Shown: one piece after another, positions 1-9,632 of the stretch
Layout of the letters: every line of letters starts with the position of its first letter
How positions within the stretch are numbered: position 1 is the stretch's first letter
Assembly: GCA_963763475.1 (NCBI GenBank)
Contig: CAVXOR010000003.1
Span: 372,001-436,000 of the forward strand
DNA: 64,000 nt
Direction: 5' to 3'
Origin: AC-32 sp963763475
GTDB lineage: Bacteria; Actinomycetota; Thermoleophilia; Gaiellales; Gaiellaceae
The notes under the pieces: model-generated
Told to the model about the DNA's origin: nothing
The model's database searches: none
Seen by the model: the letters and a program-made list of their open reading frames with translations, nothing else
Made by a program: the position numbers and the translations under genes

Positions 1-822
1 CGCGTCGCGCTGCCGATGTGCGGCGTGAGCACGACGTTCGGGAGCTCGAGCAGCTCCGCCGGCACCTCGGGCTCGTGCGCGAAGACGTCGAGGCCGGCGG
101 AGATGCGGCCGGACACGAGCTCGGCGACCAGCGCCTGCTCGTCCACGAGCTCGCCACGCGCCGTGTTGACGAGCACGGCTCCGTCGCGCAGCAGCCCGAG
201 CCGCCGCGCGTCGAGCAAGCCCTCCGTCTCCGGCGTCAGGGGCGCGTGCAGCGAGACGAGGTCAGACTCGCCGAGCAGCTCGTCCAGCTCGCGGAACTCG
301 CCCAGCTCGCTGTCCATGCGTCGCCGCTGCGTGTAGAGCACGCGCAGGTCGAAGCCCCGGGCGCGCCGGGCGACCGCGCTGCCGATCCGGCCGAGCCCGA
401 CGATCCCGAGGGTCGCGCCGCTCAGCTCCTCGGCGAGCCCGCTCTCCGACCACGAGCCGCTCCAGCCCGCCGAGCGCACGAAGCGGTCGGCGACGACGAT
501 CTCCCGCCGCACGGCCAGCAGCAGGCCGAAAGCGAGGTCGGCGGTCGCCGCGTCGAGCACGCCGGGCGTGTTCGTGACGACCACGCCCTTCGCCGCGCAG
601 GCGGCGATGTCGATCCGGTCGTAGCCGACGCCGAAGTTCGGCCACGATCCTCAGCCCCGGCAGGAGCTCGAGCGGCACCGGGTCGTTGGCGACGATCAGG
701 CCCTCGACGTCCTCGCGCGGTGCCTCGAGCGCCTCGAGTGGCTGCACTTCGACGTCGTCGAGCTCCTCGAAGGCTGGGCCTGGATAGCGGCGGGTGGCAA
801 AGACCTTCACCGCCGCTAGCAT
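1..822 (-). CDS. D-isomer-specific 2-hydroxyacid dehydrogenase, 3' end off the window, one frameshift
   Basis: NAD(P)-dependent 2-hydroxyacid/2-oxoacid oxidoreductase of the phosphoglycerate dehydrogenase or glyoxylate reductase type, acting in the cytosol. The N-terminal part reads VKVFATRRYPGPAF. Past about 639 the family sequence continues in another frame (NFGVGYDRIDIAA), then shows the Rossmann motif GIVGLGRIGSAVARR, the loop LVSLHAPLTPE, NTARGELVDE, and, at the very edge, TPHIGSAT with the catalytic His. About 40 C-terminal residues should be missing. One inserted base near 639 breaks the frame. ATG at 822 and GTG at 810 are both possible starts. It diverges from the helicase gene. The substrate cannot be told from sequence. 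Confidence 0.85.
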
Positions 823-829
823 CGCTCAG

Positions 830-2983
830 ATGGCAGTCGCCTCGCCCGAGCAGTACCTCGCCGACCTGAACCCGGCGCAGCGCGAGGCCGTGCTCACGAC
901 CGAGGGCCCGCTGCTCGTGGTCGCCGGCGCGGGCTCGGGCAAGACGCGCGTGCTCACCTACCGCGTCGCGCACCTGCTCAACGCGTGCGGCGTGAAGCCG
1001 AACGAGATCCTCGCGATCACGTTCACGAACAAGGCCGCCGGCGAGATGCGCGAGCGGCTCGAAGGGCTGCTCGGCCCGGTTGCGCGGGCGATCTGGATCC
1101 TCACCTTCCACGCCGCGTGCGGCCGCATCCTGCGCCGCGAGGCGCCGCGGCTCGGCTACCGCTCCAACTTCACGATCTACGACTCGGCCGACCAGGTGCG
1201 GCTGACGAAGGCCTGCCTGGAGGAGCTGGAGAAGGACCCGAAGCGCTTCGTGCCGCGCGGGATCCACTCGCAGATCTCGGCCGCGAAGAACCAGCTCGTC
1301 ACGCCCGCCGAGTACGCCGAGCGCGTCGCCTCCTTCTACGACCAGACCGTCGCCGAGGCCTACGACCTCTACCAGCGGCGGCTGTTCGCCTCGAACGCGG
1401 TCGACTTCGACGACCTGCTGATGCTGACGGTGCAGGTGCTGGAGCGCTTCCCGGAGGCGCGCGAGCGCTGGCAGAAGGCCTTCCGCTACGTGCTCGTCGA
1501 CGAGTACCAGGACACGAACCACGCGCAGTACCGGCTGCTGCAGCTGCTGGCCGAGAAGCACCGCAACGTCTGCGCGGTCGGCGACCCGGACCAGTCGATC
1601 TACGCCTTCCGCGGCGCCGACATCCGCAACATCCTCGAGTTCGAGCGCGACTTCGGCGAGACGAAGACGATCGCGCTCGAGCAGAACTACCGCTCGACGA
1701 ACACGATCCTGCAGGCGGCGAACGCGGTGATCGAGCACAACCGCGAGCGCAAGCCGAAGAACCTCTGGTCGGAGCTCGGCGAGGGCGAGCCGGTGCGCGC
1801 GCTCGAGGTCGAGGACGAGCACGCCGAGGCGCGCTTCGTCGCGGCCGAGATCGCCGCGCTCGTCGAGGAGGGCTTCGGCGGCAGCGAGATCGCGGTCTTC
1901 TACCGGACGAACGCGCAGTCGCGAGTGCTCGAGGACGTGCTCGTCCGCCAGGGCGTCGCGTACCAGGTGATCGGCGGCCCGCGCTTCTACGAGCGCGCCG
2001 AGGTGAAGGACGTGATCGCCTACCTGCAGGCGATCGACAACCCCTACGACGCGGTCTCGCTGCAGCGGATCGCCAACAGGCCGCGCCGCGGGATCGGCGA
2101 CGCCTCGCTCGCGCGCCTGCAGACCCATGCCGACGCGCACGGGATCTCGCTCTGGGAGGCACTCGACCAGGCGGAGGAGGCGGGCATCTCGGCCGCGCCG
2201 CTCAAGGCGGTGCAGCAGTTCCACGGCCTGCTGCAGTCGCTGATGGCCGGCGCGCTCGACATGGACGTTCCGGACGTGATCGAGCGCGTGCTCGAGCGCA
2301 GCGGCTACCTCGACGCGCTGCGGGCCGAGCGGACGATCGAGGCTCAGGGCCGGATCGAGAACCTGCAGGAGCTCGTCGGCGTCGCCCAGGAGTACCAGCA
2401 CACCGCCGAGGAGCCGTCGCTGTCGGGCTTCCTGCAGGAGATCTCGCTCTACTCCGACCAGGACGCGCTCCGCGGCGAGCAGAGCCTCGTCACGCTGATG
2501 ACGCTGCACAACGCGAAGGGGCTCGAGTTCCGCGCCGTCTTCATGATCGGGATGGAGGAGGGGATCTTCCCGCACGCCCGCTCGATCGAGGAGCAGGGGC
2601 TCGAGGAGGAGCGGCGGCTCGCCTACGTCGGCATGACGCGGGCCCAGGAGCGGCTCGTGCTCACGCACGCGAGCGCCCGCTCGCTCTGGGGCAGCCGCTC
2701 GTACAACCTGCCGTCGCGCTTTCTCGACGAGCTGCCGGACAGCCACGTCGAGCGCAGCCGCCTGAAGCCGGCCTCGTGGTCGGGATACGGCTCGCCGACC
2801 GGCGTCGAGCCGCGCTCGGACGTGCCGTCCCTCTCGACCGGCGACTCGGTCCGGCACGAGACGCTCGGCGAAGGCGTCGTGACCGCGATCGAGCGCGGCG
2901 GTCTCGTCACCGTCCGCTTCGCAGCCGACGGGACGGAGCGGCGCCTGATGCTGGACTACGCGCCCCTGGAGCGAATCGCCTAG
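830..2983 (+). CDS. pcrA: ATP-dependent DNA helicase PcrA/UvrD
   Basis: Superfamily 1A 3'-5' DNA helicase for nucleotide excision and mismatch repair and for removing protein roadblocks. All motifs are intact: Walker A AGAGSGKT near residue 34, Walker B LVDEYQDTN, motif III VGDPDQSIYAFRGAD, motif IV NYRSTNTI, motif V TLMTLHNAKGLEF and motif VI VGMTRAQERL. The last 50 residues form the small C-terminal domain typical of PcrA (GDSVRHETLGEGVV). At 717 residues it is of normal length and has no frameshift, unlike its neighbours. ATG at 830 is preferred because family members start shortly before NPAQREAV; a GTG at 794 is in frame. The next gene starts on its stop codon (TAGTG). Confidence 0.96.
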   Translation: MAVASPEQYLADLNPAQREAVLTTEGPLLVVAGAGSGKTRVLTYRVAHLLNACGVKPNEILAITFTNKAAGEMRERLEGLLGPVARAIWILTFHAACGRILRREAPRLGYRSNFTIYDSADQVRLTKACLEELEKDPKRFVPRGIHSQISAAKNQLVTPAEYAERVASFYDQTVAEAYDLYQRRLFASNAVDFDDLLMLTVQVLERFPEARERWQKAFRYVLVDEYQDTNHAQYRLLQLLAEKHRNVCAVGDPDQSIYAFRGADIRNILEFERDFGETKTIALEQNYRSTNTILQAANAVIEHNRERKPKNLWSELGEGEPVRALEVEDEHAEARFVAAEIAALVEEGFGGSEIAVFYRTNAQSRVLEDVLVRQGVAYQVIGGPRFYERAEVKDVIAYLQAIDNPYDAVSLQRIANRPRRGIGDASLARLQTHADAHGISLWEALDQAEEAGISAAPLKAVQQFHGLLQSLMAGALDMDVPDVIERVLERSGYLDALRAERTIEAQGRIENLQELVGVAQEYQHTAEEPSLSGFLQEISLYSDQDALRGEQSLVTLMTLHNAKGLEFRAVFMIGMEEGIFPHARSIEEQGLEEERRLAYVGMTRAQERLVLTHASARSLWGSRSYNLPSRFLDELPDSHVERSRLKPASWSGYGSPTGVEPRSDVPSLSTGDSVRHETLGEGVVTAIERGGLVTVRFAADGTERRLMLDYAPLERIA

Positions 2984-4180
2984 TGGCGATCGAGGTCCGG
3001 ACGTGCGCCCCCGACGAGGTGGGCAGGGCGCTCGACGGGATCTGGCACTACTTCGGCGGACGTGCCAGCGAGGAGGACGTGGAGCGGTTCGCGCCGATCC
3101 TGCCCCCGGAGCGCGTCCACATGGCGGTCGACGACGGAGCGATCGTCGGCGGGAGCGGGGCGTACCTCTTCGAGACCACGGTGCCGGGAGGCAAGACGCT
3201 TCCGACGGCCGGCGTGATGGCCGTCGGCGTGCTGCCCACGCACCGTCGCCGGGGCGCGCTGACGAAGCTGATGCAGCGTCAGCTCGCCGACACCCACGAG
3301 CGCGGCGAGCCGCTCGCGTTGCTGTACGCGTCGGAGGGGAACATCTACTCCCGCTTCGGCTACGGGCTCGCGTCGCTCGCCGGAGACATCGAGCTGCCGA
3401 AGGAGCACGCGCTGCTTCGTGACGACGAGCCGATCGGACAGGCCCGGCTGCTCGACACGGAAGACGAGGCGCTCGAGCTCCTGCCCGGGATCTACGACCG
3501 CGTCCAGGCCGAGACCGCCGGCATGTTCACACGGTCGCCCGACTGGTGGCGCGTTCGGCGCTTCTACCGGCGGCCCGGACAGTCAGGCGGCCAGCAGATG
3601 CGGGTCGTGATCGAGCTCGACGGCCGGCCGGAGGCGTACGCCCTCTACCGGCTGAGCTTCGGCGCGCAGCACATGGTCACCGACACGACCCTCCACGTCG
3701 TCGAGGCGCTCGGCACGTCCCCGCGCGCCCTGGCTGCGATCTGGCGCTACCTGCTCGGGATCGATTGGGTCGCCCGGATCGAAGCGGACTGGCTGCCGCT
3801 CGACCATCCGCTCTTCCACTGGCTGCTCGAGCCGCGCCGGATGCGATTCACCGTCGTCGAAGCGCTCTGGGTGCGGCTGGTGGACGTCGGCGCGGCGCTT
3901 GCCGCCCGGGACCTCGGCGACGGTGCGATCGTCCTCGACGTTCGCGACGAGTTCTGCCCGTGGAACCAGGCCCGCTGGCACGTCGAGCGCGGCACCGCAG
4001 AGCGGACGACGCGCCGAGCCGGACCTTCGGCTCCACGTCTCCGAGCTCGGATCGGTCTACCTCGGCGGATTCACGTTCGACCAGCTGCGGCGTGCCGAGC
4101 GGCTGGAAGAAGTGACGCCCGGCGCCGCCACGCGCGCCGACGCGCTCTTCCGCACCGAGCGTCAGCCGTGGTGCCGCTCT
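2983..4180 (+). CDS. Eis-like GNAT N-acetyltransferase with SCP2-like C-terminus, frameshifted
   Basis: Acetyl-CoA-dependent N-acetyltransferase of the Eis family (tandem GNAT domains plus a sterol-carrier-like C-terminal domain). The N-terminal GNAT shows AVGVLPTHRRRGALTKLM, the acetyl-CoA loop, and YASEGNIYSRFGYG. The middle domain ends near FCPWNQARWHVERG. Then one inserted base near 4012 moves the frame, after which the C-terminal domain reads LHVSELGSVYLGG and ends near DALFRTERQPWC. The true stop is uncertain because the open frame runs on to 4429 into the opposite gene; family length (about 400 residues) puts the end near 4180. It starts at GTG overlapping the pcrA stop, so the two are probably co-transcribed. 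The acceptor substrate is unknown. Confidence 0.8.
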
Positions 4181-4255
4181 CGACGGCGAGATCGGTTCCG
4201 AATCCGGTCCTGCGGAGCGATCAGCAGCGCATTCGCGACGATCCTGGTGCTACCT

Positions 4256-6560
4256 TCAGCGAACGGCTTCGACCCAGTCCAGGCGGCGACCGCAGAGCGA
4301 CTGCGCCTGGCTCGGCGGCACCGAGTCCACCTCGTTGCGCCGCGTGTCGAGCGGGCTCAGGGTGAGCGGGCCGAACGAGAAGGAGTCGCCGCCGCTGCCG
4401 GGGCGCCAGCCGCCCTTGTCCGACCGTGATCGTCACGCGGTGCGGGCCGGCGGCCAGGTCGATCGTCCCGAGGTCTGTGAACAGGCCCGGCCAGTTCAGC
4501 TCCATGCGCTTCGCCCCGACCTGTCGCCCGTCGATCGAGACCGTCGCCAGGCCGTACCAGTCGCCGGCGAGCCAGGCCGTGTACGTGTCCGCGGTGGGGA
4601 CGCTCGTGTCCACGCTCAGCGTGCCCGAGAGCGGAGGCGTGGTGACCGGGATGGCGGTCGGCGCGACGGCGTAGAGGAGCGAGCCGCCGCGGGCCTCGCG
4701 GCCGAGCCGGAGGATCGAGGAGCAGCTGGCCACGGCTGCCGCCTGCGTGGCGTCCCCGAGCGAAAGGTGCTCGACGATCCGACGCGGTGGGTTGACCGGC
4801 CGGACCCAGACCTCGTAGTACCGGTCGCTCCAGGCGAGGGTGTACGCCGATGGCGGGCGGCTGGCCGCCGGGCCGCGCCGGAGCACCAGCGTCCGGTAGA
4901 CGAGCACCTGGTCGAGGCGGAAGCGGTCGATGTCCGCGGCACCGCCCTTGTCGAGGGTCTTGCCGTCGCGTAGGTAGACGAAGCGCCGGCGCAGCTCGGA
5001 GGCGCCCTCGGCGTCGAGCTTGCGCAGGAAGTGCCGCACCCCGTAGGGCTCGTAGGTCGTCATCAGGGCCGGGCCGGCGCCCGCGAACTCCTTTCCGACT
5101 ACCTCGAGCTCGTGCAGCTGGCCGCGCGGCGCGAGCCAGACATGGTGGTACTGGAGCACGTTCGACCAGAGCACGCCTGCAGCGATCGCGCCCGCGACGA
5201 CGGAGGCCTCGACGAACCGCCCGCACGAGAAGCCCGCGCCGCAGGCTGCCAGCGCGAGCGCGAGGAACGCGGGCGACGCGATCGCGAAGGCCTTGCCGCC
5301 GACCCAGGGCGAGCTGAGGCCGAGGATCACCAGGGCCCCGACCCCCGCGATCGAGACGTGGACGAGCAATCCCCAGGCGCCGCGCCGCCAGGCCCACCAG
5401 GCACCGGCAAGCGCCGCCGCGATCACGACGACGATCAGCACGTACGTGGGCACCATGTCGTGCGGGCGCGCGCGGAAATCGCCGCGTCGGCCAGATCCCG
5501 AACAGCTGGAAGCCGCTCAGCGGGCCGAACAGGTTCGCGAGCTCGTCGTCGCTGCGGAAGCCCGCCAGGTGGTGCCGCCAGCGGTCGAACGCGACGAAGG
5601 CCGGGATCGCGAGCACCGCGGTCGCGAGCGCGAAGGCCCCTGCCCGCCAGAGCAGCTCGGCGCTCCAGCGCCACGCGACGAGCGCCAGGATCGCGAGGAA
5701 GAACGGCGCCAGCCAGACGGAACCGGGCAGGCTCTCGACGCACGCCAGCGTCGCGCACGCCGCGGCGAGCGGCACCACCGCACGCCAGCCTCGGCCGCCA
5801 GGGTCCAGGGCGCCAGCGCCGCGACGAGCGCGATCAGCCACGCGCCGGCGACCTCCTTGACGCCGCCCCAGAGGACGTAGCCGAACAGCACCGCCGACTG
5901 TGCCGCGATCACCGCGAACACCGCCCGCAACCAGCGCGAGTCGACCACGCGCTCGAGCAGCGCGTAGAGCGTCAGCGCCAGGAGCACGGCCATGAACGCC
6001 AGATACGGCTGGTAGAGCCAGGCGATGTCGTAGGCGAGCAGCTGGTGCCCGACTCCCAGCGGCATCAGCGAGCCGGTCGGGTAGCCGAGCTGCGACGGTC
6101 GTCGCCAGCGTCGCCTCGTAGGTCGAAGGCTCGAGGCCGGCCAGGGTGCGGCCGTACTCCATCACGCGATCGGTCATCGCGAAGTAGGTCGCGGTGTCGT
6201 CGAGCTTGATGTAGCCGGCGAAGGTCGCCTGACCGGAGAGGACGATCGGCGCCGCGAAGACGGCGAACGTCCCGGCAGCGGCTGCGACCGGGGCAAGGCT
6301 CGGCCGTGCACTCCACGGCCACGAGAGCAGCAGCCCGATCACCGCGAGGACGACGACGAGCGGCCCCGACAGCTCGGCCGTCACGTCGGTCAGCGTCGCG
6401 AACTGCGGCGCGAGCACGACGAGCGTGAAGCCCGCCGGCAGCACGAGCGCCCCGGGCAGCCGTTCGCCGGCCACGAGCTCGAGCAGCCGTCCGCAGCCGA
6501 GCGAGAGGCCGCCCAGCAGGAGCGGGTACGCGACCCAGGCGACGAGTAGCGCGCCCAGCT
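4256..6560 (-). CDS. Polytopic membrane protein, GT-C glycosyltransferase-like, with C-terminal beta-rich domain; four frameshifts
   Basis: Not assigned to a named family. Corrected for four single-base breaks (near 6090, 5787, 5481 and 4412) it reads as one protein of about 766 residues. It has roughly a dozen hydrophobic segments over the first 480 residues, an early extracytoplasmic loop with an acidic pair (IKLDDTATYFAM) as in GT-C polyprenyl-sugar transferases, and a C-terminal soluble part of alternating beta-type sequence ending GDSFSFGPLTLSP, reminiscent of a carbohydrate-binding sandwich. The first ATG/GTG lies at 6474, but hydrophobic coding sequence continues upstream to a CTG at 6560, directly after the stop of the preceding gene. 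Role in cell-surface glycan assembly is inference only. Confidence 0.6.
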
Positions 6561-7143
6561 AGTGGACGGGCACGACCTGGCCCGAGGTGACGATCCGCCG
6601 AGCCCGGTCGGCGGATGGGTCGAACACCTCGATCTGCAGGTTCGAGCCCGGGTAGGCGACGTAGACGTTCGTCGGTTGGGAGGTGCTGTAGACGGCGATC
6701 CCACCGCCGGGTACCGACAGCTTCTGTTCGTCGGAGTTCTTCGCGAGGCCCTCGAGGACGCCGGTCGCGTTCGGGACGGGGTACGTGCCGATGATCGTGT
6801 AGTCGGCCTTGTCGACGCCGACCGGCACGCCCTTCGGCAGGTAGCGGATGAAGATCCGGCCGTTCGAGGTGCGCGTCAGCTCGTAGGTCGTGTTCGCCTT
6901 CGCGCCGATCCAGTAGATCGGATGGCCCTCGTCGATCGAGAGCGAGCGCAGCCGGTCCTCCGTCGCGGCGACCGGCCCGATCGCGGCACCCGTCGCGGTC
7001 GACTCGGTGCCGGAGCCGTTGCCGCCGTCACGGACGAGCAGCCAGACGACGAATCCGATCAGCAGCGCGACCGCGACCACCGCGCCGATGCGCACCTGTG
7101 GGTTGCGCGCCCAGGGAGGGACAGAGCGCTGGTTCACCGCCAT
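6559..7143 (-). CDS. Single-pass membrane protein of unknown function
   Basis: 194 residues. A short cytoplasmic N-terminus (PPWARNPQVR) is followed by one membrane helix (about residues 20-38, AVVAVALLIGFVVWLLV) and an extracytoplasmic domain of about 150 residues with no motif I recognise. The frame is intact. Its stop touches the start of the downstream polytopic glycosyltransferase-like gene, so the two form an operon, and a partner role for that enzyme is a reasonable guess. The start ATG (MAVNQRS) is 57 bases from the divergent tRNA gene. Confidence 0.7.
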   Translation of the reverse strand: MAVNQRSVPPWARNPQVRIGAVVAVALLIGFVVWLLVRDGGNGSGTESTATGAAIGPVAATEDRLRSLSIDEGHPIYWIGAKANTTYELTRTSNGRIFIRYLPKGVPVGVDKADYTIIGTYPVPNATGVLEGLAKNSDEQKLSVPGGGIAVYSTSQPTNVYVAYPGSNLQIEVFDPSADRARRIVTSGQVVPVH

Positions 7144-7200
7144 GCAGGATAGGTTCCGGTTCGGCGCGTCCGGTCCTGCCCGGCTACAATCCGAACCCCA

Positions 7201-7273
7201 GGGCGGTTAGCTCAGTTGGGAGAGCACCAGCTCGACAAGCTGGGGGTCACTGGTTCGAGCCCAGTACCGCCCA
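7201..7273 (+). tRNA. tRNA-Val, anticodon GAC
   Basis: A 73-nt cloverleaf fits the standard numbering: acceptor stem GGGCGGT/ACCGCCC, D stem GCTC/GAGC, anticodon stem CCAGC/GCTGG, T stem ACTGG/CCAGT and discriminator A. The anticodon at positions 34-36 is GAC (valine). CCA is not encoded. Position 33, almost always T, is C here, which may be a sequence error. A rho-independent terminator follows ten bases downstream. Confidence 0.93.
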
Positions 7274-7282
7274 CCTGCAGAA

Positions 7283-7307
7283 GGCCCGCGCAAGCGGGCT
7301 TTTCTTT
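7283..7307 (+). terminator. Rho-independent terminator of tRNA-Val
   Basis: Perfect six-base-pair stem GCCCGC/GCGGGC with a GCAA loop, followed by TTTTCTTT. It sits just after the tRNA and 30 bases before the stop codon of the opposite HD-GYP gene. Confidence 0.85.
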
Positions 7308-7336
7308 CACGCCCTGGTGAGCGGGCCCTTCCGGCG

Positions 7337-8537
7337 TCAGGCGCTCTTTGCCAGCTCGAGCTGGGTGCGCCGCAGCCGTTGCGCCCGGGTCGCGAACGCC
7401 CTGACCACTCCGGGGTCGAACTGCCGGCCGCTCTCCCGCAGGATCTCGTCGACGGCCCGGCTCCCACTTGCACCGCATGCGATACGGACGGTCGGTCGTC
7501 ATCGCGTCGAGGGTGTCGGCGACGGCGAAGATCCGCGCGACCGGCGGGATCTCCTCCCCGCGGAGGCCGTCGGGGTAGCCCTGTCCGTCCCAACGCTCGT
7601 GGTGAGAGCGGACGACCTGCAGGCCCTCGCCTTCGAGCATCGGCACGTCCGCCAGCAGCTCGGTTCCGATCAGCGGATGCCGCTGCATCACCTTGCGTTC
7701 CTCCGCCTCCAGCGCGCCGCGCTTCTCGAGGATGGCCTCGGGGATCCCGATCTTGCCGATGTCGTGCAGGAGGAAGCCGTACTCGAGACTCGGGTCGTCG
7801 AGCAGGCTCGGCTCGAGCGCCTCGGTCAGCTCGACCGCGTAGCGCTGGACGCGAAGGCCGTGGTGCCCCGTCGCCTTGCTCTTCGCCTCGAGCGCGTCGG
7901 TCAGGGTGCTGATCGTCTGGCGGTACGCCTGCTGGAGCAGCCGCCGCTGCGCCCGTTCGGCCTGGACGGTCTCCCTCAGGTCGCGTGCATAGGCGAGCAG
8001 CTGGTCGGAGGCGGTCTCGGCGCCCGTCGGGAGCAAGACCTCGTTCTGGAGCGCGCTGTCGATCGCGCCCATCAGGTCGAGTGGGCTGAACGGCTTGCGC
8101 AAGCAGCACGTCGGCGCCGGCGGCGCGAGCCTCGTCGCTGCTCGTCTCTCCGCCCGTGAGCAGGACGACGTGCGGGGAGTCGGAATGTGCTCCGCTGCTT
8201 TAGCTCCTTGCTGAACGCGAGACCGCTGCTCCCCGGAAGGTTGACGTCGAGCACCACCAGCGCCGGACGCCAGAAGCGGGCGAGCTCTGCGCCCTCCTCG
8301 GCCGAGCCGGCCTCTTCGATCGCGTACTCGTCCGCGGCGAGCGTCGTCCGGAGCAGGAGCCGGAGTCCCGGGTCGTCGTCCACCAGGAGGATTCGCTGCC
8401 GGCCGGTCGGCCAGATGGTCGCCGCGGGCAGGCTGTACGGCCAGGCCGGGCTCGGCGAGCGGCAGCTCCTCGAACGGGCTCTTCATCGACGATGCCATGC
8501 GCGCGAAGAGCAACCCGACGACGACCGAGACGAGCAC
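7337..8537 (-). CDS. Membrane-anchored response regulator with HD-GYP domain, four frameshifts
   Basis: Predicted cyclic-di-GMP phosphodiesterase controlled by a receiver domain. Corrected order: an N-terminal membrane helix (VLVSVVVGLLFARM), a REC domain (LLVDDDPG, phospho-acceptor in VVLDVNLPG, conserved Lys in LRKPFSP), a coiled-coil linker, then an HD-GYP domain with HDIGKIGIPEAI and HHERWDGQGYPDGL. Breaks lie near 8438, 8173, 8100 and 7456. The end at 7337 follows from correcting the last one; uncorrected, the frame would run into the tRNA on the other strand. GTG at 8537 is the first start, but hydrophobic coding continues a little upstream. The membrane anchor on a REC/HD-GYP protein is unusual. 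No sensor kinase is nearby. Confidence 0.82.
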
Positions 8538-8748
8538 CCACGTCCCGAGAGCGACGAGTACCCAGACCGATCCAGCTAGCGATGTGCCCTCCTTGCCTGC
8601 TACCAGCAGGGTGTGGGCCGCAGGAATGACAACGTCAGTCTTCCTTCGCTCTCCACCGAGAGTAGTCGCAATACGCCGCGTCGACCTGGAAATCCCTCAT
8701 CCGAGGGACGCCTGCGTAACGAACCCCGCTCTTGCAAGACTGTTCAAC

Positions 8749-9141
8749 GTGACCAAGATCCAGAAAACCGAAGAGCAGTGGCGGGCCGAGCTGACGCCCG
8801 AGCAGTACCGCGTTCTGCGCGAGAAGGGCACGGAGCGCCCGTTCACCGGCGAGTACGACCACACCTTCGAGCCGGGCACCTACAAGTGCGCCGGCTGCGG
8901 AGCGGAGCTCTTCGCCTCGGAGGCCAAGTACGACTCCGGCTGCGGCTGGCCCGCGTTCTCCGCGCCGGCCGACGGCGAGGCGGTCGAGGAGGAGTCCGAC
9001 AGGAGCCTCGGCATGACTCGCACCGAGGTGATGTGCGCCAACTGCGGCGGCCACCTCGGCCACGTCTTCCCGGACGGGCCGCACCCGACCGGGCTGCGTT
9101 ACTGCATCAACTCGGCAGCACTCAAGCTGGAGGAGGAGTAG
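8749..9141 (+). CDS. msrB: Peptide-methionine (R)-S-oxide reductase
   Basis: Reduces the R form of methionine sulfoxide in oxidised proteins. It has the two zinc-binding CxxC pairs (CAGCGAELF and CANCGGHLGH) and the catalytic Cys in RYCINSAAL. The length of 130 residues is normal. GTG at 8749 is chosen because it opens the conserved VTKIQKTEEQW; the longer upstream frame has no family similarity. The msrA gene starts on its stop (TAGTG), so both reductases are made together for complete repair of methionine oxidation. Confidence 0.95.
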   Translation: MTKIQKTEEQWRAELTPEQYRVLREKGTERPFTGEYDHTFEPGTYKCAGCGAELFASEAKYDSGCGWPAFSAPADGEAVEEESDRSLGMTRTEVMCANCGGHLGHVFPDGPHPTGLRYCINSAALKLEEE

Positions 9142-9632
9142 TGGAGAAGAAGGCAACGTTCGGCGCCGGCTGCTTCTGGGGCGTCGAGGCCGCGTTCCGC
9201 CAGGTCGACGGCGTCACCAAGACGGAGGTCGGCTACGAGGGCGGCACGCTCGAGAACCCGACCTACGAGGACGTCTGCTCGCACACGACGGGCCACGCCG
9301 AGGTCGTCCAGGTGACCTACGACCCCGAGCGGGTCTCGTACGAGCAGCTGCTCGAGACCTTCTGGGGCAAGCACGACCCGACACAGCTCAACCGGCAGGG
9401 CTGGGACGTCGGCGACCAGTACCGCTCCGTCGTCTTCTTCGACGACGAGGAGCAGCGCGCGGCCGCCGAGCGCTCGAAGGCCGAGCTCGACGCCTCCGGC
9501 CGCTTCCGCAAGCCGGTCGTGACGGTGATCGAGCCCGCGCAGACGTTCTACGTCGCCGAGGACTACCACCAGCAGTACCTCGAGAAGCGCGGCCGCTCGA
9601 GCTGCACGACGGCGCTCGCCGAGAGCGCCTAG
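9141..9632 (+). CDS. msrA: Peptide-methionine (S)-S-oxide reductase
   Basis: Reduces the S form of methionine sulfoxide. The catalytic motif GAGCFWGVEAAF is at residues 8-19, followed by the family's GGTLENPTYEDVCSHTTGHAE and HDPTQLNRQGWDVGDQYRS segments. 163 residues, intact. It starts at GTG overlapping the msrB stop, and the LysE-type gene begins immediately after its stop. Confidence 0.95.
   Translation: MEKKATFGAGCFWGVEAAFRQVDGVTKTEVGYEGGTLENPTYEDVCSHTTGHAEVVQVTYDPERVSYEQLLETFWGKHDPTQLNRQGWDVGDQYRSVVFFDDEEQRAAAERSKAELDASGRFRKPVVTVIEPAQTFYVAEDYHQQYLEKRGRSSCTTALAESA

Noticed and set aside
422..2857. Very long open frames on the strand opposite pcrA, E1/E2, lpd, scpAB and typA
   Set aside because: They are rich in Arg/Leu/Val/Asp runs typical of the complement of high-GC codons, have no family motifs, and lie exactly opposite well-conserved genes.
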